Assembly: GCF_014207185.1 (NCBI RefSeq)
Contig: NZ_JACHCP010000002.1
Span: forward strand, 186,001-250,000
Direction of reading: 5' to 3'
Source of the DNA: Rhodanobacter sp. A1T4
GTDB lineage: Bacteria > Pseudomonadota > Gammaproteobacteria > Xanthomonadales > Rhodanobacteraceae
DNA: 64,000 bases
Position 1 is the first letter of the stretch; each line of letters starts with the position of its first letter. The notes under the pieces are model-generated. The model was not told where the DNA came from. It searched no databases and worked only from the letters and a program-made list of their open reading frames with translations. Shown piece after piece: positions 18,017 to 36,509 of the stretch. The translations under genes were made by a program, and so were the position numbers.

Positions 18017-18039
18017 ATGCCGGCGTATCGTGCCGGCAT
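18017..18039 (+). terminator. Hairpin after the secreted-protein gene
   Basis: An 8-base-pair stem ATGCCGGC / GCCGGCAT with a seven-base loop lies 22 bases after the stop codon. The T tract is weak (ATTCGTTG), so termination is plausible but not certain. Confidence 0.5.
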
Positions 18040-18167
18040 TCGTTGATGTGCGACAACGCCAGCGGCCGCTTTCACTTCATCATCAAAACGATCACGGTTA
18101 AAGTCGCCGCAGTGCGCCAAGCGAGTGTCACTGCAGGCGCTCTCGCAAAAACCACAGGACATCCGAA

Positions 18168-19463
18168 ATGCACGACGTCAGCAATTACCAGGCGACTGTC
18201 GAATGGGCGCAAGCCCGCGATGCAGCCGACCCGCTGCGCGCGTTCCGCGACGAGTTTCTGATCCCGCCACACGAGGGCACAGACGGCCAAAAGGCAGACA
18301 GCGTTTACTTCTGCGGTAATTCGCTGGGGCTGCAGGCACGCGGCGTGCGCGACGCCGTCAACGCCGAGCTGGATTACTGGGCTGAGCTCGGCGTGGAGGG
18401 CCATTTCAAGGGTCGCCAGCCGTGGCTGAACTATGAAGATTACCTGCGCGACGACCTCGCCCTGGTCGTCGGCGCCAAGCCATCCGAAGTAGTCGCTATG
18501 AACACGCTGGGCGTGAACCTGCATCTGCTGATGGTGAGCTTTTATCGCCCGACAAAGGATCGCCCCGCGATCCTGATCGAAGCGGGTGCCTTCCCCACCG
18601 ATCGCTACGCGGTGGAGTCGCAAGTCCGCTTCCACGGCTTTGATCCGGCCACCGCGCTGATCGAACTGGAGCCTGACGAACCGAACGGCCTCCTATCGAT
18701 GAGCGCGATCGAACGCGCGCTGGCAGAACACGGCTCGCGCATCGCGCTGGTGATGCTACCCGGCATCCAGTACCGCAACGGCCAGGCGTTCGATCTCAAG
18801 GCGATCACCGCACTGGCGCACAGCCACGGCTGCGCGGTCGGCTTCGACCTGGCGCACGCCGTCGGCAACCTGCCGCTGCAATTGCACGACAGCGGCGTCG
18901 ACTTCGCAATCTGGTGCCACTACAAATATCTCAACGCCGGCCCCGGTGCTGTCGGTGGCGCCTTTGTGCACGAGCGTCATGCCGATGCCGTGTTGCCACG
19001 CTTTGCCGGCTGGTGGGGTCACGACAAGGCCACGCGTTTCCAGATGGGCCCGGCGTTTGTGCCGATCCACGGCGTGGAAGGCTGGCAGCTGTCCAACCCG
19101 CCGATTCTTTCGCTGGCGCCACTGCGCGTATCACTGGACATGTTCCGCCGCGCCGGCATGCACCCGCTGCGCGAGAAATCGTTGCAGCTCACCGGCTATC
19201 TCGAGTGGCTGGTGAATACCCAACTCGCTGGCGTACTGGAAATCGTGACCCCCCGCGATCCCAACCGCCGCGGCGCGCAGCTCTCCATCCGCGTAGTCGG
19301 TGGCCGCGAGCGCGGCCGCGCATTGTTCGATTACCTGATGGACCACGGCATCATCGGCGACTGGCGCGAACCCGATGTCATCCGTATCTCGCCTGCTCCG
19401 CTGTACAACCGTTTCACGGATTGCCTGGCGTTTGTTCAAGCAGTGCGGGAGTGGGCGAAGTAA
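18168..19463 (+). CDS. kynU: Kynureninase
   Basis: PLP enzyme of 431 residues that cleaves kynurenine (or 3-hydroxykynurenine) to anthranilate (or 3-hydroxyanthranilate) and alanine in tryptophan degradation or NAD synthesis. Family signatures: VYFCGNSLGLQARGVRDAVN near the N-terminus, GAFPTDRYAVESQ, GFDLAHAVGNLPL and the PLP-lysine motif IWCHYKYLNAGPGAVGG (Lys near residue 253), then FAGWWGHDKATRFQM and GVEGWQLSNPPI. No other kyn gene is adjacent, so it appears to be transcribed alone. Confidence 0.95.
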   Translation: MHDVSNYQATVEWAQARDAADPLRAFRDEFLIPPHEGTDGQKADSVYFCGNSLGLQARGVRDAVNAELDYWAELGVEGHFKGRQPWLNYEDYLRDDLALVVGAKPSEVVAMNTLGVNLHLLMVSFYRPTKDRPAILIEAGAFPTDRYAVESQVRFHGFDPATALIELEPDEPNGLLSMSAIERALAEHGSRIALVMLPGIQYRNGQAFDLKAITALAHSHGCAVGFDLAHAVGNLPLQLHDSGVDFAIWCHYKYLNAGPGAVGGAFVHERHADAVLPRFAGWWGHDKATRFQMGPAFVPIHGVEGWQLSNPPILSLAPLRVSLDMFRRAGMHPLREKSLQLTGYLEWLVNTQLAGVLEIVTPRDPNRRGAQLSIRVVGGRERGRALFDYLMDHGIIGDWREPDVIRISPAPLYNRFTDCLAFVQAVREWAK

Positions 19464-19476
19464 GAAACGATTCGGA

Positions 19477-20679
19477 CTAACGAGCAACGATCCGCGCGTT
19501 TTTCCCCGAGCGATAGACAATCTTCAGACGTTGATAGACCGTCATCACGGCGGTGCCATAGTCCCTTGCCAGCTGTTGCGTATGGCTGTGGTAATAGCCA
19601 ACGCCGAGTACCGGATCACGTGTTTCATGCATGCCGTCGTGCAAGATCTTCGCCGCTACCGAGATATTGGTTCTTGGGTCGAGCAGGCTTAGTGGATCGC
19701 GAACAGCGTCCCGGTGCATCGGGTAATAGACCTGCATGATGCCGACGTCCTGGACGGTCGCATTGAGCTGGCTTGCCACAGCCATCTCCATCTGCACGTG
19801 ATGCCGTTCGCCAACAACCAGGCGATCGTTGACCCGGAACAACCAAGGGGTCGGACCAATGTCACCACCGGGATGCAGCGATCGCGATTCGACCAGCGCG
19901 ATGCTGTAGAGCAGCAGCGGATCGACGCCAAACTCCTTGCCCACTTGCGCCCACAGACTCTGATGCGAGGCGATATTCAGATCGGGCTCGGCGATCGGCA
20001 TCATCAAGTCCATCGTGCTGACGTCCGACAGCGACGCAATAGAGGATGGCAAATCGGAGCGCATCGCCGGAGCCGCTTTCGGCAGCACTACGATAGATTC
20101 AATATCGTCCGTTTTCTCAGTCGACATCGGCGGTGCGATAACCGGCTTGGCAACGCTTTTTGCCAGTGTTTGCGAAGTCACTGGCGCACTCAGCATCGCG
20201 TGACTTTCAAGCTCCGGCTGCGAATGCGCCACGCCGCTCACCAACGGGATGGCGATAGCGCCGAAGGCCACGCAGAGCGAAAACGCGGTCAGTGCCCTGC
20301 GCCTGTTGGTTTGATCCCACGCTGGCCCGGGCCAGCGCGCCACATGATTTCCGAGAGCAGCCACCGTTTTCGCAACATCCACGCCGCGCAGCGCGGAGAA
20401 CAATGCTGCATGCAAACGGGCCATATGCGCCGTTGCAGAAAGGCGCAGTGCGGCGCTACTCAAACCATGCAGCGAGACCTTGGATGTTGGCGCTGGCCTG
20501 ATCCATCGCTCCGACCACGACGCGGGCGCGGATACGGCCAGCGACCAGTCCACTGCTGCTGATTGCGCGGCCAGCCTGGCGGATTTCCAGCACGCAGGCG
20601 GCACGAGATAAACCCGTTTGGGCCTGCGCAGGGAAGCAACGGCAGCAGGTCGTTTGTCGCTCGTATCGGAAGCAACCAT
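19477..20679 (-). CDS. Membrane-anchored lytic transglycosylase-like protein (SLT domain)
   Basis: About 400 residues. A long N-terminal basic region precedes one hydrophobic helix (ALTAFSLCVAFGAIAIPLVS, residues about 129-150), then a linker and a C-terminal SLT domain: VGKEFGVDPLLLYSIALVES with the candidate catalytic Glu, VQDVGIMQVYYPMHRDAV, and LLDPRTNISVAAKIL. The SLT domain would be periplasmic and cleave peptidoglycan. The start is uncertain: the ATG at 20679 or one at 20424 would give a cytoplasmic segment of about 125 or 45 residues. It converges on kynU. Confidence 0.75.
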   Translation of the reverse strand: MVASDTSDKRPAAVASLRRPKRVYLVPPACWKSARLAAQSAAVDWSLAVSAPASWSERWIRPAPTSKVSLHGLSSAALRLSATAHMARLHAALFSALRGVDVAKTVAALGNHVARWPGPAWDQTNRRRALTAFSLCVAFGAIAIPLVSGVAHSQPELESHAMLSAPVTSQTLAKSVAKPVIAPPMSTEKTDDIESIVVLPKAAPAMRSDLPSSIASLSDVSTMDLMMPIAEPDLNIASHQSLWAQVGKEFGVDPLLLYSIALVESRSLHPGGDIGPTPWLFRVNDRLVVGERHHVQMEMAVASQLNATVQDVGIMQVYYPMHRDAVRDPLSLLDPRTNISVAAKILHDGMHETRDPVLGVGYYHSHTQQLARDYGTAVMTVYQRLKIVYRSGKNARIVAR

Positions 20680-21082
20680 GTTTATCAGAGCCACCGAACG
20701 CCAAGCATCAGTAATCCATCCATCAAACCATTCACAAGCTGATTCACTGCAAGCGGCAGTGCAAAACTGTTATCCCCGAATCGGCTCTTGGCCGTGCGGA
20801 ATGCGCCGAAAGAGTGACGTTTAACGGCTCGACGCGGATGTCCATGATAGTCGACCAGCACGAAACATGGATATTCTGGCTCAAAGGCCATCGTGCATAG
20901 CCATCCATCGACTGCCTGGGCCGCTTTCAAACCGGCTCAGACTTTCCTACTGCCGCTCTGTTCAACGTCAATGGGCCGTCGCTGTCTGCTTCTTTCGCAA
21001 CGGTATCAGCCTCCAAAATAGACCCTCATGTTTCTCAAGCCCATCTAATGCTGCAAAACATATCCGTAGACAGGACTATTTC
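20680..21082. other. Divergent intergenic region without a recognised gene
   Basis: About 400 bases between the transglycosylase gene (minus) and the unknown protein at 21083 (plus). Short frames exist on both strands, but none looks protein-like. It presumably carries both promoters; I could not pick convincing boxes. Confidence 0.3.
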
Positions 21083-21583
21083 ATGACCAAAACGTCCGTT
21101 ACATCAACTGGGCCTCTATCGGATTTTGAGATACGTTGGGTATTCGGAAACATAACGAAATCACTACGACAGAAAATCGTGACTTTCTGGCTGCAGGAAG
21201 GAGCACTCGCGAATCCGGATGAGGCATGGCGCCGATCATGGGAAGTGGCATGCGTTCTCCACAACGTGGAAAGTGACAGCATCGCTGGCGCTTGCACGGT
21301 GGCGATACGTCTCGATGATCAGGGCGTCTCCTACGGATTTGTCCGCATGTTTATCCGTCCGGCGAGTCGACTCGCTGGCTTGAACGTTCGTCTGATGGAA
21401 AAGACGATCGAAGGTTTCAAAGGCCTCGCACGCGAAAACGGCGCACCTGGCCGCCTGGTCGCCACCGTCGAAAATCGCAAGCTCGAACGTCGAGCTGTCC
21501 AGAAAATTCTCGCAAAACTCGGTTTCACCCAAGCCGGTAGAACAGTCGATGGCGAACTCGTGATCCAGCGCAGTCTGCACTAG
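21083..21583 (+). CDS. Uncharacterised protein, possibly acetyltransferase-like
   Basis: A 166-residue protein (opening MTKTSVTSTGPLSDFEIRWV). The middle and end are suggestive of a GNAT-like fold: a strand-like VACVLHNVESDSIAGACTVA, GFVRMFIRPASRLAGLNVRL followed by a long helix MEKTIEGFKGLARENGAPGR, and VENRKLERRAVQKILAKLGF as a possible last helix, then an E-V/I strand. The usual acetyl-CoA loop Q/RxxGxG/A is not intact, so the family is unproven. AGGA precedes the ATG. A strong hairpin terminator follows 155 bases later. Confidence 0.65.
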   Translation: MTKTSVTSTGPLSDFEIRWVFGNITKSLRQKIVTFWLQEGALANPDEAWRRSWEVACVLHNVESDSIAGACTVAIRLDDQGVSYGFVRMFIRPASRLAGLNVRLMEKTIEGFKGLARENGAPGRLVATVENRKLERRAVQKILAKLGFTQAGRTVDGELVIQRSLH

Positions 21584-21738
21584 CAACGTAAAACAACATC
21601 GAACATTAGATATCGTTCAAGCATCAACTGGCCTGTGCAAGTTCCCTGTTATTTGGATGTCGGTCAGATGCCGAACTCGTCGGGAAGAAATGCCCAACCG
21701 GGTCTATAGGCATTTCATCACAGCCTATCGCCGCATAA

Positions 21739-21769
21739 AAAAGCCACCCTGATAACCAGGGTGGCTTTT
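21739..21769. terminator. Bidirectional intrinsic terminator
   Basis: A 12-base-pair stem AAAAGCCACCCT / AGGGTGGCTTTT around a seven-base loop, with A tract before and T tract after. It lies between two converging genes and can stop both: the plus-strand unknown gene and the minus-strand autotransporter. Confidence 0.9.
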
Positions 21770-21789
21770 CGTTTCAGACCACGCGTCTT

Positions 21790-32010
<10,221 letters not shown>

Positions 32011-32143
32011 GGTGGAGCCCCCTGTGGTGTTACTAAATGAAATGGCTTGCTAGTTATGACTGTGATCCAGTGCATCGCCCTGCCCGGATCGAATTTGTAG
32101 AAACAGAATTTTTGTCGACGAAGTCATCGGCGATTGGCCGTGC

Positions 32144-32959
32144 TCAGACCACCCGCACCCCGCGCAGGTTGAGTTGCGGCTCGCGCCAGAAGGCGTCGTT
32201 CTCGAAACGGCAGAACACGTCCGGCGGCAGGATCGTGCGGCGCGCGTGCGCCTCGATCTTGTTGCGCACCGTATGCAAGCCGGGCGTGCCGGCTCGCAGG
32301 TCGAACTCGTTGGCGTCGTAACTGACGTTGTCGAAGCCGTGGGCGAAGGCCGGTTCGCCGATGAAGTCGTAGATCGCCTTCACGGCCTTGGCCGGATCGC
32401 TGGTCAGCGTCTCGTACTGCAGCAACATCAGATTGGCGGTGTCTTCGCTGTAATACGCCTCTTTCAGTGCGTTATAGGCAAAGCCCACCATGCCGTCGCC
32501 GTTGGCGAGGCCCTCGGCGCGCGAGTAAACCGTGCCACCGGGCTGGTAGTTGAAGATGGACGAGGGCTGGAACGCGTTCTTGCGCACCAACCGCTCAATG
32601 CTGTCGATGATCCACGGCATGTGCCGCACGCAGGCAATGACCTTGGCCGTCGGAAACAGCTCTTTCAGCAGGCGCAGCTTGCTGCACCAGATCCGGTTGG
32701 TATCAAAGAGCACCTCGGCGGTGAATTCCTCGCCGTAGTAATCCTCGAACAGGCCCTGCAGCAGGCGTCGGCGCTGGGCATCGGTGATGAATACCGAGTA
32801 CTCGTTGCGGCCACTCATCTCGCCTTGCAGAGTATTGAACAGCCCGCCGACGGGGCCACTCATGCCGGCATGAAAACGCGGATTTTGGCGCAGCAGCCCC
32901 GCCAGAAGGGTAGAACCCGACCTCGGCAGACCCGAAACAAAGTGAAATTGATGCTCCAT
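32144..32959 (-). CDS. Sulfotransferase family protein
   Basis: A 271-residue PAPS-dependent sulfotransferase-like protein. The 5'-phosphosulfate loop is FHFVSGLPRSGSTLLAGLLR (residues about 6-25), at the N-terminus as expected. FPTAKVIACVRHMPWIIDSI is the likely 3'-phosphate strand, and YETLTSDPAKAVKAIYDFIG is typical of the C-terminal part. The acceptor is unknown. It lies upstream of, and on the same strand as, the giant autotransporter, so surface-component modification is possible but unproven. A decayed relative lies at 36120-36239. Confidence 0.85.
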   Translation of the reverse strand: MEHQFHFVSGLPRSGSTLLAGLLRQNPRFHAGMSGPVGGLFNTLQGEMSGRNEYSVFITDAQRRRLLQGLFEDYYGEEFTAEVLFDTNRIWCSKLRLLKELFPTAKVIACVRHMPWIIDSIERLVRKNAFQPSSIFNYQPGGTVYSRAEGLANGDGMVGFAYNALKEAYYSEDTANLMLLQYETLTSDPAKAVKAIYDFIGEPAFAHGFDNVSYDANEFDLRAGTPGLHTVRNKIEAHARRTILPPDVFCRFENDAFWREPQLNLRGVRVV

Positions 32960-33566
32960 ATTTCCCCTCTGCCGACGTCTTATCCGTTGGCACGTTGAAC
33001 GAAAAAAACTGGCTTATGCCCGTTGAACTTCACCCAACACCTGTTCACGCCTTGCTGGTGCGGGCGATGTCCACCCTGTCCAGGTAAACCTCGCCTGCCC
33101 GGCAAGCAAAACTCTCCTGCGCAAGCTTTTTCGACAGGTCACGGTAGGGGCCAGGGTTAACTTGATGTCATTTTTTGTGAGTATGGTCACAAAATTTGGC
33201 ACCTATTGACCGTGCGTCTCACTTCCAAAAATTTGCCGTTTATGCTTATAAAAATCAGATGCCGGGATAAAAAATGGATCCAGGCCAGCCAGAATCCGCC
33301 GTGTCCGGTCAGCAGGGTCTTTCGAGGCAATGCTCACTTTCGCCCGTGTTCCAGGGCGAAAGTTGCGTGGGTGGGCGTGACCCGACGCTGTGCGTCGTCA
33401 CAACCGATTTGCGAGTACAGGAGCAGGACATACCGGCATTTGCGTTTCACCAAAACCAGGACAGCGCTTCGCGAAAACGCTCGTTCAATGACTTGCGATC
33501 GTTGGCATGCTGCTTGCTCGACCTTTCATCAAGGCTGGATCGGTTGCTTTTTCCTCGACGGTACCT
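32960..33566. other. Intergenic region between sulfotransferase and AraC gene
   Basis: About 600 bases between divergent genes. It is more A/T-rich than its neighbours around 33160-33260, which fits a promoter region. Frames of 60-130 codons occur on the plus strand but have random composition. No repeat or RNA gene was recognised. Confidence 0.3.
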
Positions 33567-34601
33567 ATGACCCAAACATCAATCGCGCGTCGACCTGTCG
33601 ATGAAGACACACAGCTCGCGTACACCGCGACCAGCAGCTTCAGCACACACGCGCTAGGTACCGACGCGCAGGTACTGGCTTGGCGCCAGCGAGTCGGCCA
33701 CGTGGTCGACGTACCGCCATCGTCCACCCAGCTGACCGGCGGGTTTAGCGCGAACATCGATCTATACGCGGTTGACGGGCTGGTCTTTACCGACTGCCGC
33801 ACGGACTCGATGGTGCTTGAGCGTTCGGTGGCACGCGTTTCCACGGACGCGCGCCGGGATTACGCTTTTCATCTCTTTCTGGAAGGCAGCACTGGCAATG
33901 TGACCGGCATGCGCCACAGGCGCAGCACGGCCAGCGAGTCGAAGAGCATCATCGCGTTTGACATGAGTCAGCCGTTTCGCGTCGACCGGCCGGCATGCCG
34001 GGTTCTGACGCTGTTCGTGCCGCGCGCCATCGTGGATGCGGGCTTGCCCGATAGCGAATCGATTCACGGCCGCGCACTGCCAATGGATACGCTACTTGGT
34101 CGGCTTGTCTGGGATCACATGGCAGCCATCGGCAACGAGATATCCAGGCTTGACGCCACCGATGCCTTCGACGCATTGCGCGCCAGTGCCGAACTTCTCG
34201 TCGCTGGATTTCGAAAAACGTCTCATCTGGCCGGCGACCATCGTGCCGCGGTGCAAACCGCCGTAATCGGTCAGGTGCGACGCTTCGTCGAGGCCAATCT
34301 GCACCAGAGCGATCTCACGCCTACCTATGTCGTCAATGCGCTGCAGCTGAAACGCGCCACGATTTACCGCTGGTTCGAGTACGAAGGTGGCCTGGGCACC
34401 TATATCCGTTATCGCCGATTGCGAACCGCGGCCGATGAGCTGGTGCGCTTTACCCACCTCCCGGTGATCGAGATTGCCTACGGGCTGGGCTTCAAGAGCG
34501 CCTCGGATTTTACCCGTGCTTTTCGTCGGGCCTTCAGCATGAGCCCCAAAGACATGCGGGCTCAGGCTATCGCCCTTCAGCAAACGCTCGCGGCGCGCTG
34601 A
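33567..34601 (+). CDS. AraC family transcriptional regulator
   Basis: About 344 residues. The N-terminal two thirds resemble the AraC_binding_2 ligand/dimer domain found in FeaR-like regulators (LTGGFSANIDLYAVDGLVFT and FHLFLEGS). The C-terminal DNA-binding domain has two helix-turn-helix units: LTPTYVVNALQLKRATIYRW and LPVIEIAYGLGFKSASDFTR, ending FRRAFSMSPKDMRAQ. The start is uncertain (ATG 33567 or 33507). It abuts the converging MFS gene, its probable but unproven functional neighbour. Confidence 0.88.
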   Translation: MTQTSIARRPVDEDTQLAYTATSSFSTHALGTDAQVLAWRQRVGHVVDVPPSSTQLTGGFSANIDLYAVDGLVFTDCRTDSMVLERSVARVSTDARRDYAFHLFLEGSTGNVTGMRHRRSTASESKSIIAFDMSQPFRVDRPACRVLTLFVPRAIVDAGLPDSESIHGRALPMDTLLGRLVWDHMAAIGNEISRLDATDAFDALRASAELLVAGFRKTSHLAGDHRAAVQTAVIGQVRRFVEANLHQSDLTPTYVVNALQLKRATIYRWFEYEGGLGTYIRYRRLRTAADELVRFTHLPVIEIAYGLGFKSASDFTRAFRRAFSMSPKDMRAQAIALQQTLAAR

Positions 34602-35903
34602 TCAATCCGCACTGACGCCAGAGGTCGCGACTCGTGCATATCTATTCTCGGGAAACCGATTCAACGCATACAGCGTAGTCGCCGTGGCGCCGATCAGATA
34701 CCACGCAGGCATCATGGTGTCGCCGGTGAGATGGATCAGCCAGGTCACCAGCAGCGGCGAAAATCCGCCAAAAATCACCACGCCAAGGCTATAGATCACC
34801 GAAAGCCCCGCCGCTCGTTGATGTCGTGGGAACGCCTCAAGCATCAGCACCGATCCTGCGCCGGCGTTATTCAGCGAAAGCGCCACGTAGGCCGCCATGA
34901 TGAGCAGCCCCCCGATATGACCGACGCCCTGGGTCAACATCCGGAACGCGGGATAGGTCGCCATCAGGGATACCGAGAACATGACGTACTGAACTGTCTT
35001 TCGACTCGCGTAGCGGTCGGCGATAACGGCGACCAGCGGCGTCATCACCAGAATGATCAGACCCGACAGACAGGCTGTCACCAGACTGATCGTGGCGGGC
35101 CAATGCAGTGTCTGGACCAGGTAACTCGGCAAGTAGAACACCGCAACATAAAAGCTCGCCGATGGTGCCGCCATCATGAGCACGCCGTACACAAGCGTGC
35201 GCGCATGCTCGGCAAACAGCGGCCTGAACATGAGTTTTCTGCTGGATTGCTCGGCGATCGCCGGCATGCGGCGACGCAAATACCAGCCTGCCGGACCGAT
35301 CAGCCCACCAATCATAAAAGGTATGCGCCAGCCCCACTCCTGCATGGTCGCTGGAGAGAGGAGCGCCGTCGTGCTCGCCGCAATCAGCGCCGCCGTGAAT
35401 GCGGCCATTCCCTGACTGGCACCGCGCCAGCTGACGATGAAACAGCGACGCTCGTGTGCCACCGCCTCCATCAACGATGCCGACGCTGGACCAATCTCTC
35501 CGCCCGCAGCCAGCCCCTGCATCAATCGCGCGACGACCATCAGCACCGTCGCCGCCGGACCGATCGATGCATAGGTCGGCATGCACGCGATCATCCACGT
35601 CGCAATCGTCATCAACATGAGCGAAAGCATCATGCCCGTCTTGCGGCTTCGGCTATCGGAAATATGTCCAATGATCGCCGCACCGAGCGGCCGCATCACA
35701 AAACCGGCGCCGAACGTAGCGAGTGACAGCAACAACGACGAGACGGGATTACGGGACGGAAAGAACAGCGTGCCGATCGTCACCGCCGACAAGCTGTAGA
35801 TCGTGAAGTCGTACGCGATAAAGCCATTGCCCACCACAATGGCGGCAACCATCCGCGTCAGTCCCGCGCGAGCTGGCCTATCGAAATCCGTCAGCATGGT
35901 CAT
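34602..35903 (-). CDS. MFS transporter, metabolite:H+ symporter (MHS) type
   Basis: About 433 residues with about 12 hydrophobic helices. Typical MHS features: VVGNGFIAYDFTIYSLSAVT in helix 1, GAGFVMRPLGAAIIGHISDS (the MFS loop 2-3 region), LMQGLAAGGEIGPASASLME in helix 5 and EWGWRIPFMIGGLIGPAGWY before helix 6. Relatives carry citrate, proline/betaine or shikimate-like acids. The gene stops one base from the converging AraC gene. The ATG at 35903 is preferred because the upstream frame lacks family-like residues. Confidence 0.85.
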   Translation of the reverse strand: MTMLTDFDRPARAGLTRMVAAIVVGNGFIAYDFTIYSLSAVTIGTLFFPSRNPVSSLLLSLATFGAGFVMRPLGAAIIGHISDSRSRKTGMMLSLMLMTIATWMIACMPTYASIGPAATVLMVVARLMQGLAAGGEIGPASASLMEAVAHERRCFIVSWRGASQGMAAFTAALIAASTTALLSPATMQEWGWRIPFMIGGLIGPAGWYLRRRMPAIAEQSSRKLMFRPLFAEHARTLVYGVLMMAAPSASFYVAVFYLPSYLVQTLHWPATISLVTACLSGLIILVMTPLVAVIADRYASRKTVQYVMFSVSLMATYPAFRMLTQGVGHIGGLLIMAAYVALSLNNAGAGSVLMLEAFPRHQRAAGLSVIYSLGVVIFGGFSPLLVTWLIHLTGDTMMPAWYLIGATATTLYALNRFPENRYARVATSGVSAD

Positions 35904-36119
35904 GGCTAGCCGCGTTTCCCGGATTTGTGCGGGCAGTGTTTCAAGGCAGCAGTGAACATTTTGCGTACGGGGATCAATAGGCGATGCCAATTTCTCCCGG
36001 TTCCAACTTTGTCGATAGGCATTACGTCGTCCTTGGACAGACTCTCAACAAGGTGGCATGGCTTGCCTGGCGATCGCCGTTGCCGGCGCAGGCATCGCCG
36101 ACCGGCGCACTCACACTAC

Positions 36120-36239
36120 CCTTACCCCCGCGCAGGTTGAATTGCGGATCGCGCCAGCAGGCACGGCTTGCTGCACCAGAGCCGGTCGGTGTCGAATATG
36201 ACCTCGGCAGACCCGAAACAAAGTGAACTGATCGCACAT
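36120..36239 (-). pseudogene. Decayed sulfotransferase remnant (two internal deletions, one frameshift)
   Basis: Three separated parts of the intact sulfotransferase gene at 32144-32959 are joined here in order. The N-terminal end (CAGACCCGAAACAAAGTGAA in the plus strand, encoding FVSGLPRS) is followed by a middle part (GCTTGCTGCACCAGA...CGGT) and then the 3' end (CCCCGCGCAGGTTGA...TTGCGG). The start codon is kept, but one base is missing after codon 4, so the loop is read out of frame. It cannot encode an enzyme. Confidence 0.85.
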
Positions 36240-36289
36240 TCCCCCCTGGTATTGACGGTTCCTCTGCACACCTCCGTACGACGCATAAG

Positions 36290-36351
36290 ACATACAAGCG
36301 AGCGGCAGAGATGCCGATTTCACCGAGGCCAAGCGATCCACCGCCGACGGC
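36290..36351 (-). pseudogene. Remnant of a proA 3' end
   Basis: In one minus-strand frame this reads VGGGSLGLGEIGISAARLYV, which aligns with [20 protein letters not shown] near the C-terminus of the intact ProA encoded just upstream (36510-37772), with one codon missing. It is only about 20 codons long. It is best explained as debris from a former duplication of the proA end next to the sulfotransferase remnant. Confidence 0.7.
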
Positions 36352-36509
36352 CTGGTAAACCAGCATGCATCAACCACGCCATGTTACGGCATCTCCACAA
36401 CCTTCAAGGCAGTCGGCGGAGCCAACCTTTTTCTGTCGAGCTTGTTCAGTTCCGTATTTCGCGCGAGTGGTCGGCCGAAAGATGCCGGTGCATGGCCGGT
36501 TACCGACAC

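Noticed and set aside
33206..33604. 132-codon plus-strand frame upstream of the AraC gene
   Set aside because: Random composition, rich in Cys/Arg, and overlaps the AraC start in another frame.
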